Assembly: GCF_022458985.1 (NCBI RefSeq)
Contig: NC_061771.1
Span: 31,201,764 to 31,265,763, forward strand
DNA length: 64,000 nucleotides
Origin: Mugil cephalus
Lineage: Eukaryota > Chordata > Actinopteri > Mugiliformes > Mugilidae
Reading direction: 5' to 3'
Shown in pieces: positions 12,018-21,489 of the stretch (position 1 is the first letter of the stretch; each line of letters begins with the position of its first letter). The notes below the pieces were generated by a model. It was not told where the DNA came from. It was given only the letters and a program-made list of their open reading frames with translations, and did no database searches. Made by a program: the position numbers and the translations under genes.

Positions 12018-12269
12018 CGTTCTCCCATCAACCTTTGCGTACACTGGTTGCACCTGATTGGTTGGAGTTCAGAGCGTCCAAAACTGACGGGAGTGGTGAT
12101 TGAATCTATAAATGTTTTTTACACATTTTTAGACGATCTCATTAAAAGAAATGCTTAACATAGTGAGAAAAACACTTCGAGGGAAAGTGTCCTCGATTCT
12201 CCAATCAGATTGTAGCTTGACCAGTGAACGGGTTATTATTGTAGTGAATGTAGGGCTGCGACCACTGCT

Positions 12270-12400
12270 CTAAGCGTCTCTTACTGCCGCGAGCGGGTTT
12301 ACATTGAAGTCAATTGAGAACCCAGAGCGTCTCACACAGAGGGGCGTGACAAATCGTCGGTATATTACGCCTTGGGAATGAGAACGGGTTGTATTAGAAG
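12270..12400. mobile_element. Terminal piece of an unclassified DNA-transposon-like repeat
   Basis: Contains cgtgacaaatcgtcggtata, ttacgccttgggaatgag and acattgaagtcaattgagaa. The same segments occur in inverted orientation at 34260-34450 and in direct orientation at 35485-35540. It ends just before the TRIM A upstream region, within the duplicated block. Confidence 0.55.
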
Positions 12401-12551
12401 GATATGAGGCACTGCTCATCACGAGGCAGTATCATCCTTAAAGAGAAGCATGGTGTAGCAGCCCACATCTGAACCTGAAGCAGGAAACAGACTGTGACAA
12501 GCAGTCAGAGGAAGTGGTCGAGGAACAAATTCAACATCACTTTCCTGAACT

Positions 12552-12561
12552 GAAAGTCAAA
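12552..12561 (+). promoter_or_regulatory. Conserved GAAAGTCAAA box upstream of TRIM A
   Basis: The motif differs by one base from the interferon-response-like GAAANNGAAA pattern. It sits about 120 bp before the 5'-UTR donor. It recurs at the same relative place upstream of B (19392), D (35709), G (56680) and the orphan upstream copy (51693). Regulatory function is inferred. Confidence 0.4.
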
Positions 12562-12673
12562 CTTTGTCAGAATGACGGCAGAGCTGCAGTCCAGACAAAT
12601 CTCTGTTTCTATCTGAAGTAAGAAAATTCATCTGAGTTCATCAGATCTTTCTCAACATCTGACTCAAATACTG

Positions 12674-12864
12674 GTGAGTACAGCTGATAATATTTATTGT
12701 GTTTCAACAACCAGCATCAAAACTTAGAGCTTCAACCCAACAGGAAGTTCTACTCATTACACTTCACACTGACTCAGCATGTTTCTTTAGAAGTTCAATA
12801 ATTCAATAATAATAAATAAATCTCTACTTCAACTGTGTTTTTCTCTCTCGTTGTGATTGTGTAG
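12674..12864 (+). other. 5'-UTR intron of TRIM A (191 bp)
   Basis: Donor tactg|gtgagtac and acceptor tgattgtgtag, two bases before the ATG. The same arrangement precedes B, D, E and G. In A, D and E the intron is exactly 191 bp. Confidence 0.8.
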
Positions 12865-12866
12865 AC

Positions 12867-14150
12867 ATGTCTGCTGCCAGCTGTCTACTATTTGAAGATC
12901 AGCTTCGATGTTCTATCTGTCTGGATGTGTTCAATTATCCAGTCTCTACACCATGTGGACACAACTTCTGTAAACGCTGCATCACTCAAAACTGGGATAC
13001 TACTGAGCTATGTAAGTGTCCAATGTGTCATAAACTGTTTAAGACAAGACCTGAAGTTAGCATCAACACATTCATCTGTGAGATTGTTGCACAGTTCAAA
13101 CATGAAGCTCAACACGGAATGAAGACAGAAGATAAAATTCAGCAGATGATCCAGAAGATTGGGGATATGAAAGAGTCAATGAAGATGAGTAAAGATGCTG
13201 CAGACAGACAGAAAGCAGAAGGTGTTCAGATCTTCACTGCTCTAAAGGAGTCTGTTGAGAGAGGCCTGGACCAGCTCATAAAGGAGATCGAAGACAAACA
13301 GAAAACAACAGAGAAACAAGCTGAAGGTTTCATCAAAGATCTGGAACAGGAAGTCTCTGAGCTGATGAAGAGGAGCTCTGAGGTAAAGCAGCTCTCATGC
13401 TCTGAAGACCACCTCCACCTCGTCCAAAGCTTCTCCTCCCTGAAAGCTGATCCACCCACCAAGGACTGGACAGAGGTCAGCGTCCGTCCACCATCATATG
13501 AGGGGACTGTGGTGAGAGCTGTGACTCAGCTGGAGGAGACACTCAGGAAAGACATGAAGAAGCTGCTTGAGGCTGAGCTGAAGAGGGTCCAGCAGTATGC
13601 AGTGGATGTGACTCTAGATCCTGATACAGCACATCCTTACCTCATCCTGTCTGATGATGGAAAACAAGTTCACTGTGATGATGTGTGGGTGCATCTTCCA
13701 GACAACCCAAAAAGGTTTTCTAACTATGGTATTGTTCTAGGAAAGAAGAGTTTCTCTTCAGGTAGATTTTATTTTCAGGTTCAAGTTAAAGGAAAGATTC
13801 AATGGTATCTAGGAGTGGCCAGAGAGTCAATCGAGAGAAAGGGAGACACCACACTGTGTCCTGAGGATGGTTTCTGGACTGTAAGTTTGAGACATGGAAA
13901 TGAGTATGATGCTAATGCTGATACTCCAGTGTCTCTCTTTCTTAATTCTCATCCTGAGAAGGTGGGGATGTTTGTGGATTATGAGGAGGGTCTGGTTTCC
14001 TTTCATGATGTAGATACTGCAGCTCTTATCTACTCCTTTACTGGCTGCCACTTCAATGATAAACTTTATCCATTCTTCTGTCCTCGTCCATACTATGGTG
14101 GCAAAAACTCTGCACCTCTGATCATCTGTCCTGTCAATAAAACTGTCTGA
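12867..14150 (+). CDS. TRIM A: RING-coiled-coil-PRY/SPRY E3 ligase lacking a B-box
   Basis: Single coding exon, 427 residues. RING at 15-54 has all eight zinc ligands (C15, C18, C30, H32, C35, C38, C51, C54). A charged coiled coil covers roughly 80-245. PRY starts at LDPDTAHPYL (250) and SPRY runs to the end (LGVARESI, DGFWTV, DYEEGLVSFHDVD). This is the architecture of fish bloodthirsty/TRIM21/TRIM39-like E3 ubiquitin ligases, cytosolic and usually immune-related. The B-box is missing: residue 86 joins directly to TEDKIQQ, compared with gene E. It also lacks four codons after MIQK, a deletion shared only with D. The start is the ATG two bases after the intron acceptor. An ATTAAA poly(A) signal lies at 14416-14421. 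The substrate is unknown. Confidence 0.93.
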   Translation: MSAASCLLFEDQLRCSICLDVFNYPVSTPCGHNFCKRCITQNWDTTELCKCPMCHKLFKTRPEVSINTFICEIVAQFKHEAQHGMKTEDKIQQMIQKIGDMKESMKMSKDAADRQKAEGVQIFTALKESVERGLDQLIKEIEDKQKTTEKQAEGFIKDLEQEVSELMKRSSEVKQLSCSEDHLHLVQSFSSLKADPPTKDWTEVSVRPPSYEGTVVRAVTQLEETLRKDMKKLLEAELKRVQQYAVDVTLDPDTAHPYLILSDDGKQVHCDDVWVHLPDNPKRFSNYGIVLGKKSFSSGRFYFQVQVKGKIQWYLGVARESIERKGDTTLCPEDGFWTVSLRHGNEYDANADTPVSLFLNSHPEKVGMFVDYEEGLVSFHDVDTAALIYSFTGCHFNDKLYPFFCPRPYYGGKNSAPLIICPVNKTV

Positions 14151-14415
14151 TCCATTTAATGATGAAGCTTTGAGATCAATGAATGAACTTATTGATCTTC
14201 ACTCTTTATTCACACTCTGTACATATTTGCTTTAATACTACAATACTGGTACATCTGAAAACACAAAGATATCAATGGATTACACAGATGAGATTTCTTG
14301 TTTTAATGTTCACGCACTGTTGATTCATGGAACTCTTCACCCTGTAACACCCAGTGATGGATCCATCATGAAAAACTGTTCTGTGTAATGTGTGGTGACT
14401 GTAAAATGAGCTACA

Positions 14416-14421
14416 ATTAAA
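14416..14421 (+). terminator. ATTAAA polyadenylation signal of TRIM A
   Basis: ATTAAA in a 3' flank (gagctacaattaaaggccaa) that is conserved downstream of A, B (AATAAA variant), D and E. Confidence 0.65.
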
Positions 14422-14469
14422 GGCCAAGAGCTGTGTACTGGGTTGTCACCTATGTTTTTGTCTAACGTC

Positions 14470-15400
14470 ACTAACGTTAACATGGTTTCTTTCTTAAAAC
14501 AAAAATAGACGAAAAAAATAATTCATACTTTAACACTGATACCAAAGATTTTAACATCACAAATGATCACACTCCACAAAGCTTCACTCTACAGAGGCAA
14601 ACCAGAGAAGGGTGCCCCCTTTCCCCTCTATTGTTTGCTGTATTGATTGGACCACTTGCATCAGCAATATGTCACAACACATCCATGGTATCCACTCGCC
14701 TATTTCTGAACATAGAATCATTTAATACGCTGACAATGTTTTACTCTACTTGCAACAACTGTGCAGCACATTACAGGAAGTGTATAACTGTATCTTGAAA
14801 TTCTCACCCCTCTCTGACTACTCAATCAACAGATCCAAATGAACAATATTACCAAAAACAGAGTATGCATGGGATCCTGCAGATGGGAATCCTCATCTTC
14901 CTCTATCCACGGGAAATATCAAATACTTGGGTATAAATATCTCACCTAAACTATCAGAGTTAGTCTAACTGAACTTTGATCCCATCCTGGAGAAAATCTG
15001 TGATCACCTATGGCGCTGGGCCAATCTTCCTATCTCTCTTATAGGACACATAGTGTAGCTTCAAATTAATTACTTATTCTCCATGATCCCATTCGAACCC
15101 ACAGAAGCTCCAGAACTTAGATTCTGCTATTAGAAAATTCTACTCAAAGAACAAAAAGACAAGAATTAGCCTCGCTACCCTTCAAATAAATAAATAAATA
15201 AAAATAAATAAATCAGGATGACTGGATGCACCTAACTTTATGAATTACTACCTGGCAAATCAGCTGCCATACATCACTAAATGGATAAACCCAGAGGCAG
15301 ATCACAAATTGTGTCTTGAACTTGAACAGGCGGACTACTACAACATGTGAATCTCTGACCTGCCCTTCATTACAATCACCATTAAGGGTCATAACTGCTT
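14470..15400 (+). mobile_element. L1-like LINE reverse-transcriptase fragment
   Basis: Broken frames on the plus strand read QRQTREGCPL, ADNVLLYL (degenerate catalytic A-D-D box), STGNIKYLGINISPKL and LPISLIGHI, then NYYLANQLPYITKWINPEA. This is the RT and C-terminal part of an L1-group LINE. A second copy, nearly identical by eye, lies at 37622-38550 in the duplicated block. It breaks at 15400, where TRIM SPRY sequence begins. Confidence 0.75.
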
Positions 15401-15406
15401 CAAGTT

Positions 15407-15819
15407 TAGGAAAGAAGAGTTTCACTTCAGGTAGATTCTACTTTCAGGTTCAGGTTAAAGTAAAGACTGACTGGGATCTAGGAGTGGCCAGAGAATCAAT
15501 CAACAGGAAGGGAAGCATCACTCTGAGTCCACAGAATGGTTTCTGGACTGTACGGTTAAGAAATGGAAATGAATACAAAGCTCTTGCTGGTCTTTCAGTG
15601 CGTCTCTCTCTTGGTTCTCATCCTGAGAAGGTGGAGGTGTTTGTGGATCATGAGGAGAGTCTGGTCTCCTTTCATGATGTAGATACTGCAGCTCTTATCT
15701 ACTTCTTTACTGGCTGCTCCTTCACTGACAAACGTAACCCATTCTTATGCCCTGAGTTGAATGATGGTGGTAAAAACTCTGCCCCTCTGATCATCTGTCC
15801 TGTCAATAAAACTGTCTGA
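15407..15819 (+). pseudogene. SPRY-only TRIM fragment joined to LINE debris
   Basis: An intact SPRY reading frame from LGKKSFTSGRFYFQ to ICPVNKTV and stop, followed by the normal TRIM 3' flank to about 15960. RING, coiled coil and PRY are missing. The open frame extends upstream into LINE-derived sequence without an in-frame ATG, so it is treated as a fragment. Its variable region (SINRKGSITLSPQNGFWTV, EYKALAG) is closest to gene E, not to its neighbour A. Confidence 0.85.
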
Positions 15820-15959
15820 TCTATTTAATGATGAAGCTTTGAGATCAATGAATGAACTTATTGATCTTCACTCTTTATTCACACTCTGTACATATATGCT
15901 TTAATACTACAATACTGGTACAGCTGAGAACACAAAGATGTCAATGGATTAGAGAGATA

Positions 15960-17170
15960 TGGTACAAACTGATTATTCTGGAATAAAATGATTTCATTGT
16001 GAATTATGGTAAAAAAGTTCATATCAACTTGTTTTCTTACAGGGAACCCCATGACCAAGCTCCAGTCTGCACCGCACATCTCATTCACCCGTACTCCTCC
16101 AGTCGTTCCCTCAGATCCACAGACCGGCATCTCATAGTGGTTCCCAGGACCAGACTAAAAACTAAAGAGGAAATTCTTTCTCTGCGTTTGACCCATCCAT
16201 TCGTTCACACAGCAGTGTGTACAGTTGGAGCAGTGGAGTGCAGCCTCAGATAGAGGTGAGTAAGCTGCACCTCTAGCCACTCCACAGCTTCCCCCATTAT
16301 TTGACCTCACCTGTGAATTACCAGCCTCTCAGTCAGCATCTCCTCCTCCTCCATCTCCTCCTACTCTATCTCCTCCAGCCTTTCCTCCTCTACCTCTTCT
16401 GGCCCCTCTACTGTCTGTCACCTGACAAAAATATGTTGATGCATGACATATGAACAGATTGCTGATACAATGATCATCATGTTTGGCGATACAGTTACTG
16501 CCTCAGCAAAAAGGACTTTTACCTTTACACAATTATTACGTTTAATTCATTCCACAAATATTGTGGGGAAAATAAAATGATACCTCAGATTCTAGGTGCT
16601 CATCTGATTTTAAACAGTTGCTAACTTCCACACATGAGAAGAATTAGTAGAAATAACTTTAAAAAGTGTATCTCTTTGTCATCATTAAATATGTTATTCA
16701 ATATCTGTATTGCTGAGCATCCACAGTTATACACCTTGAAGTAACTCACACCCAGGAATATAAATGTAAATGACACCACTGATATTCAAATCCTTCTAGC
16801 TGATGTGACCCAGGCAGAACAAAAGTCAAAACATGTTGACATTTTATGCTTACGGTTGCAGATAAATGCACTGCCGCTCCTGTCCTGTCCAACTAGTAGC
16901 AAGTTACAAGTCAGAGAGCGATATTTAGGTTCGGTTATCCTTTTAAGTTTTCTAGCAAACACCTGAAGGTTCTATTATTCATGACTTGGAGCCCAGGTTC
17001 CAGATGAAGATCAGCAGCCCCAGAACACCATGCTTCACAGAGAGTACAGTGGTCTTTACTGTTGAGCCAAACATACCGCTGAAAACTGAAAACATCAGTC
17101 AATGTCAAGAGACTGGGTGTATGATTTCCTTCTGAAAACACCTGCATCTATCTACTCTGAGTTGGAGGTC
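15960..17170. other. Intergenic DNA with LINE scraps
   Basis: No gene seen. A plus-strand scrap at about 16060-16170 reads SRSLRSTDRHLIVVPRTRLK, similar to the C-terminal region of L2/CR1-type LINEs. The remainder is unassigned. Confidence 0.5.
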
Positions 17171-17214
17171 ACATGTGAAGAGAGTCCAGTACTTGACTTT
17201 GAATATCTTTTAAA

Positions 17215-19168
17215 ATGATAACCCACCGCTCGCAGGATATCAGCATCCCTAATGTTGAGGCAGATATTAGCACAGAGGCAGAACAAAGGCACAGCCAGCC
17301 AAGGAGGGAGAAGATCAGTGGTCGGAAACCAAGGATGAAGTGGCCAGGTGCAGCTGAAACTTGGAAGTGGGAGGACATCAATAATGACTTTTCCAGTGCG
17401 CTAGGTAAGCTAAAGAATAAGTTGGAGAAGATAGGAGATATAATTATGGCAAAGAGAGATTTGGCATTAGCGAGAAACGGAAGAAACCAGAGGGAGAGGT
17501 ACTTAGGTCTAGACGTCAACAGGAAATCGATAGACTTATACAGGAGAGGAGAATGCTTAAGAAGCAGTGGAAGAAGGCCACAGAGGAGGAGAAGAAAGGC
17601 ATTAATTGCTTACAGGCAGGTGTGAAGGAACGACTGGCAGCACTAAGAAGGGTGGAGAGCATTAGGGAAAACAGGAGAAGGAAAGAGCAAGCTAGAGTAG
17701 CATTCTATAAGAATCCGTTTAGCTTTGTGAAGTCGCTATTTGGTAAAGAGAAGAATGGCAGCCTGATGGTGTCAAAGCATTAACTTGAGGAGTACTTGGT
17801 GGAGGTACACAAACATATGGAAAGATTTAGGAATTTGGCATTCCCCTCTGATATTCCACCAATTGGAGATATAGGTAGTCAGTGTAGTGTAGCCGACCAA
17901 GGTGGAAAATGGTTCAGGAGGTGGTCCGGCATGTAAGAGCCTCTTCAGCCCTGGGACCTAATGGACTCCCGTATCGGCTGTATGAAAGTGCTCAGTAGAG
18001 ATAAGTCAGTTTAAACCAATCAGTCTCCTTAATGTTGAAGGGAATGTCTTCTTCAGTGTTGTGGCACAGAGGCCGTCCAGTTACTTGGAGGAACATGGCT
18101 TGATTGATACATCACTACAAAAGGGTGGAATCCCCAGCTTTTCTGGGTGCTTAGAGCACACCACCATGATTTGGCACCTAATTCAGTTAGCAAAGGGAGA
18201 AAACAGAGACCTGCATGCTGTATTTCCAGACCTGGCTAATGTGTTTGGTTCAGTCCCTCACAGTTTGTTATGGGAAGCTTTTGATTTTTTTTAGAGTCCC
18301 AGCCAGTATCAAAGGCCTAGTCAAAGCATATTTTGCAGATATACAGCTCTGCTTTACCACAGCAGAGAATACTACAGCATGGCAATAGCTGGAGGTCGGC
18401 ATCAAAGCAGGGTGTTCAGTTTCTCCACTCGCCTTTACAGTGGCAATGGAGGTGATTATTAGGGCCTCGAAATGGGTGGTAGGTGGAGAAAAGCTGCATA
18501 GAGGGCTTTGTCTCCCCCCAATTAGGGCCTACATGGATGACATGACGACTGTGACATCAACTGCTCCATGTACTAGCAGACTGCTCTATAAGTTAAACAG
18601 CAACTTGCAGTGGGCTGGGATAAAAGTGACACAGAGTAAGTCTGGGAGTATCTCAGTTGTTAAAGGAAAGGTAGTAGATAAGAAATTTGTTATAAATGAG
18701 GAGGTGATTCTCACAGTACTAGCGAAGTCAGTGAAGAGTCTGGGAAGGTGGTATGATGCAAGTCTCAGTGATATATTGCAGTTTGAGGGATTGAGAGAAG
18801 AAATGATTCAAGGCATTTCAAGCATGGACCGGTCAGGACTCCCAGGAAAGCTGAGATTATGGTGCATGTAATTTGGATTATTGCCCTGACTAATGTGGCC
18901 ACTGACAGTAGATGAGATTCCTCTGACAAAGGTTAAGAAGCTTGAAAGGATGATTAACTCATCAATTAGGAGATGGCTTGGTGTCCTATACTGCTTAAAT
19001 AGTGCAGTCTTGTATGGGAAAGGCATACTGGATCTCCCAGTAACTAGACTAAGAGAGGAGTTTAAGTGTGCTAAGGCTAGACTGGAGATGACTCTCACTC
19101 AGTCCAAAGATCCTGTAGTCAGGCGTACAGCCCCCACGGTCAAAACAGGGAGGAAGTGGAATGAATAA
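17215..19168 (+). mobile_element. R2/NeSL-like LINE, RT region, inactive
   Basis: Successive plus-strand frames, broken by stops and shifts, make one non-LTR polymerase. A basic linker (KNPFSFVKSLFGKEK) is followed by RT blocks: GGIPSFSGCLEHT, DLHAVFPDLANVFGSVPHSL, the catalytic-type YMDD at IRAYMDDMTT, and SLGRWYDASL, then WLGVLYCLNSAVLYGKG and TESKDP-like sequence up to 19168. The GG.P.F.GCLEH block points to the R2/NeSL-type group (from memory). The element stops before its C-terminal zinc domain. A matching C-terminal piece is found at 45887-46300 on the other strand. Confidence 0.75.
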
Positions 19169-19391
19169 ATAAATGAAAATCCAATTATCCTTGATGTGAA
19201 CTGCCATGAATGTCATTCAGTCTTTTTATAAGTTGCAATAAACTCACACCAGGAAATAAAATAATGATGTCAATGCATCTTAAACTAATCACGTCTGAAC
19301 TTGAAGCAGGAAACAAACTGTGTCAAACAGAGCTGCAATCACAGGAAGTGGTTAACCATGAAGACTAGATTCAACATCACTATCCTGAGCT

Positions 19392-19401
19392 GAAAGTCAA
19401 A
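19392..19401 (+). promoter_or_regulatory. Conserved GAAAGTCAAA box upstream of TRIM B
   Basis: Same ten bases and same relative position as upstream of A, D and G; candidate IRF/ISRE-like site, inferred only. Confidence 0.4.
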
Positions 19402-19498
19402 GTTTGTTAGGGCGACGCAGAGCTGCAGTTCAGACAAATCTGTGTTTCGATCTGAAGAAAATTCATCTGCTCTTTCTCAACATCTGACTCAAATACTG

Positions 19499-19699
19499 GT
19501 GAGTACAGCTGATAATATTTACTGTGTTTCAACAATCAGCATAAAAACTTAGAGCTTCAGTCCAACAGGAAGTTCCACTCTTTCCACTTCACACTGACTC
19601 AGCATGTTTCTTTAGAAGTTCAATAACTCATCAATAATCAATAAATCTCTACTTCAACTGTGTTTTTCTCTCTCTTATTCTCTTGTTGTCAGTGTGTAG
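19499..19699 (+). other. 5'-UTR intron of TRIM B (201 bp)
   Basis: Donor tactg|gtgagtac and acceptor cagtgtgtag, two bases before the ATG at 19702. This decides the start: the in-frame extension beginning at 19660 is intronic. Confidence 0.8.
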
Positions 19700-19701
19700 A
19701 C

Positions 19702-21000
19702 ATGTCTTCTGCCAGCTGTCTACTATATGATGATCAGTTTGTGTGTTCCTTCTGTCTGGGAATGTTTACTGATCCAGTCACTACATCATGTGGACACAAC
19801 TTCTGTGAAGAATGTATCAATGAACACTGGGATATTGCTGATGGATATAAGTGTTTCCTGTGTAATAAAATGTTTTGGACGACACCTGAACTAAAAATCA
19901 ACACTTTCATCCGTGAGATGGTTGCTCAGTTCAAACATGAAGCTCAACACAGAATGAAGACAGAAGATAAAATTCAGCAGATGATCCAGAAGAGACGACT
20001 GAAGATTGAGCAGATGAAAAAGTCAGTGAAGATGATTAAAGTTGCTGCAGACAGACAGAAAGCAGAAGGTGTCCAGATCTTCACTGCTCTGAAGGAGTCT
20101 GTGGAGAGAGGCCTGGACCAGCTAATAAAGGAGATCGAAGACAAACAGAAAACAACAGAGAAACAGGCTGAAGGTTTCATCAAAGATCTGGAACAGGAAG
20201 TCGCTGAGCTGATGATGAGGAGCTCTGAGGTAAAGCAGCTCTCACGCTCTGAAGACCACCTCCACCTCCTCCAAAGCTCCTCCTCCCTGAAAGCTGCTCC
20301 ACCCACCAAGGACTGGACAGAGGTCAGCATCCGTCCACCATCATATGAGGGGACTCTGATGAGAGCTGTGACTCAGCTGGAGGAGAAACTCAGTAAAGAC
20401 ATGAAGAAGCTTCTTTCTGAAGCTGAGTTGAAGAGGGTCCAGCAGTATGCAGTGGATGTGACTCTAGATCCTGATACAGCACATCCTCACCTCATCCTGT
20501 CTGATGATGGAAAACAAGTTCACTGTGGTGACGTGATGAAGAATCTTCCAGACAACCCAGAGAGATTTTCTAAATACGGTCTTGTTTTAGGAAAGCAGAG
20601 TGTCTCTTCAGGTAGATTGTACTTCCAGGTTCAGGTTAAAGGAAAGACTGAATGGGATCTAGGAGTGGCCAGAGAGTCAATCAACAGAAAGGGAAGCATC
20701 ACAGTGAAACCTCAGAATGGTTTCTGGACTATTTGTTTGAGAAACGGAAATGAGTATGATGCTAATGCTGGTCCTCCAGTGCGTCTCTCTCTTTGGTCTC
20801 ATCCTGAGAAGGTGGGGGTGTTTGTGGATTATGAGGAGGGTCTGGTTTCCTTTCATGATGTAGATACTGCAGCCCTTATCTACTCCTTTACTGGCTGCCA
20901 CTTCAATGACAAACTTTACCCATACTTCAGTCCTAGTCCGAACTATGGTGGCAAGAACTCTGCACCTCTGATCATCTGTCCTGTCAATCAAACTGTCTGA
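19702..21000 (+). CDS. TRIM B: RING-coiled-coil-PRY/SPRY E3 ligase lacking a B-box
   Basis: 432 residues from MSSASCLLYDDQF. The RING is more divergent than in A but keeps C-x2-C (CSFC), CGHNFC-x2-C and the final C-x2-C (CFLC). The coiled coil retains the RRLKIEQMKK segment that A and D have lost. PRY starts at LDPDTAHPHL. SPRY has DLGVARESI, NGFWTI and DYEEGLVSFHDVD, ending ICPVNQTV. It shares the same B-box deletion (QHRMKTEDKIQQ). Likely a cytosolic E3 ubiquitin ligase of the fish bloodthirsty-like group. An AATAAA lies at 21267-21272. The duplicated partner block at 29.6 kb carries a broken copy. Confidence 0.93.
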   Translation: MSSASCLLYDDQFVCSFCLGMFTDPVTTSCGHNFCEECINEHWDIADGYKCFLCNKMFWTTPELKINTFIREMVAQFKHEAQHRMKTEDKIQQMIQKRRLKIEQMKKSVKMIKVAADRQKAEGVQIFTALKESVERGLDQLIKEIEDKQKTTEKQAEGFIKDLEQEVAELMMRSSEVKQLSRSEDHLHLLQSSSSLKAAPPTKDWTEVSIRPPSYEGTLMRAVTQLEEKLSKDMKKLLSEAELKRVQQYAVDVTLDPDTAHPHLILSDDGKQVHCGDVMKNLPDNPERFSKYGLVLGKQSVSSGRLYFQVQVKGKTEWDLGVARESINRKGSITVKPQNGFWTICLRNGNEYDANAGPPVRLSLWSHPEKVGVFVDYEEGLVSFHDVDTAALIYSFTGCHFNDKLYPYFSPSPNYGGKNSAPLIICPVNQTV

Positions 21001-21266
21001 TCTATTTAATGATGAAGCCTTGAGATCAATGAATGAACTCATTAATCTTCACTCTTTATTCACACTCTGTACATATATGCTTTAATACTACAATACTGGT
21101 ACAGCTGAGAACACAAAGATATCAATGGATCAGACAGATGAGATTTCTTGTTTTAATGTTCATGCACTGTTGATTCATTTAAAATCTTCACCCTGTAACA
21201 CACAGTGATGGATCCATCATGAAAAACCGTTCTGTGCAATGTGTGGTGACTGTAAAATGAGCTACA

Positions 21267-21272
21267 AATAAA
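21267..21272 (+). terminator. AATAAA polyadenylation signal of TRIM B
   Basis: Canonical AATAAA at the position where the paralogues carry ATTAAA. Confidence 0.65.
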
Positions 21273-21489
21273 GGCCAAGGGCTGTGTACTGGGTTGAGTC
21301 AACTATCTGTCTAGTGTCACCATCGTTACCTTGTTTTCTTGTATCTGTTTGTCCTGTACAGATCAGGAGAAGCTGATTCATGCCTTCATGTCCAATAGAC
21401 TCAACTACTGTAACGGTCTTCTGACTGGACTCCCCCCAAAAGGTATCAAACAGCTCCAGCTTATTCAACGCTGCAGCTCGAGTTTTAAC

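Noticed and set aside
12270-12400. Exon or promoter of TRIM A
   Set aside because: The same sequence occurs as termini of an interspersed element at 34.3 and 35.5 kb, so it is mobile-element DNA rather than part of the gene.
19660-19701. 14-residue extension at the start of TRIM B
   Set aside because: It lies inside the conserved 5'-UTR intron; the ATG two bases after the acceptor fits all paralogues.
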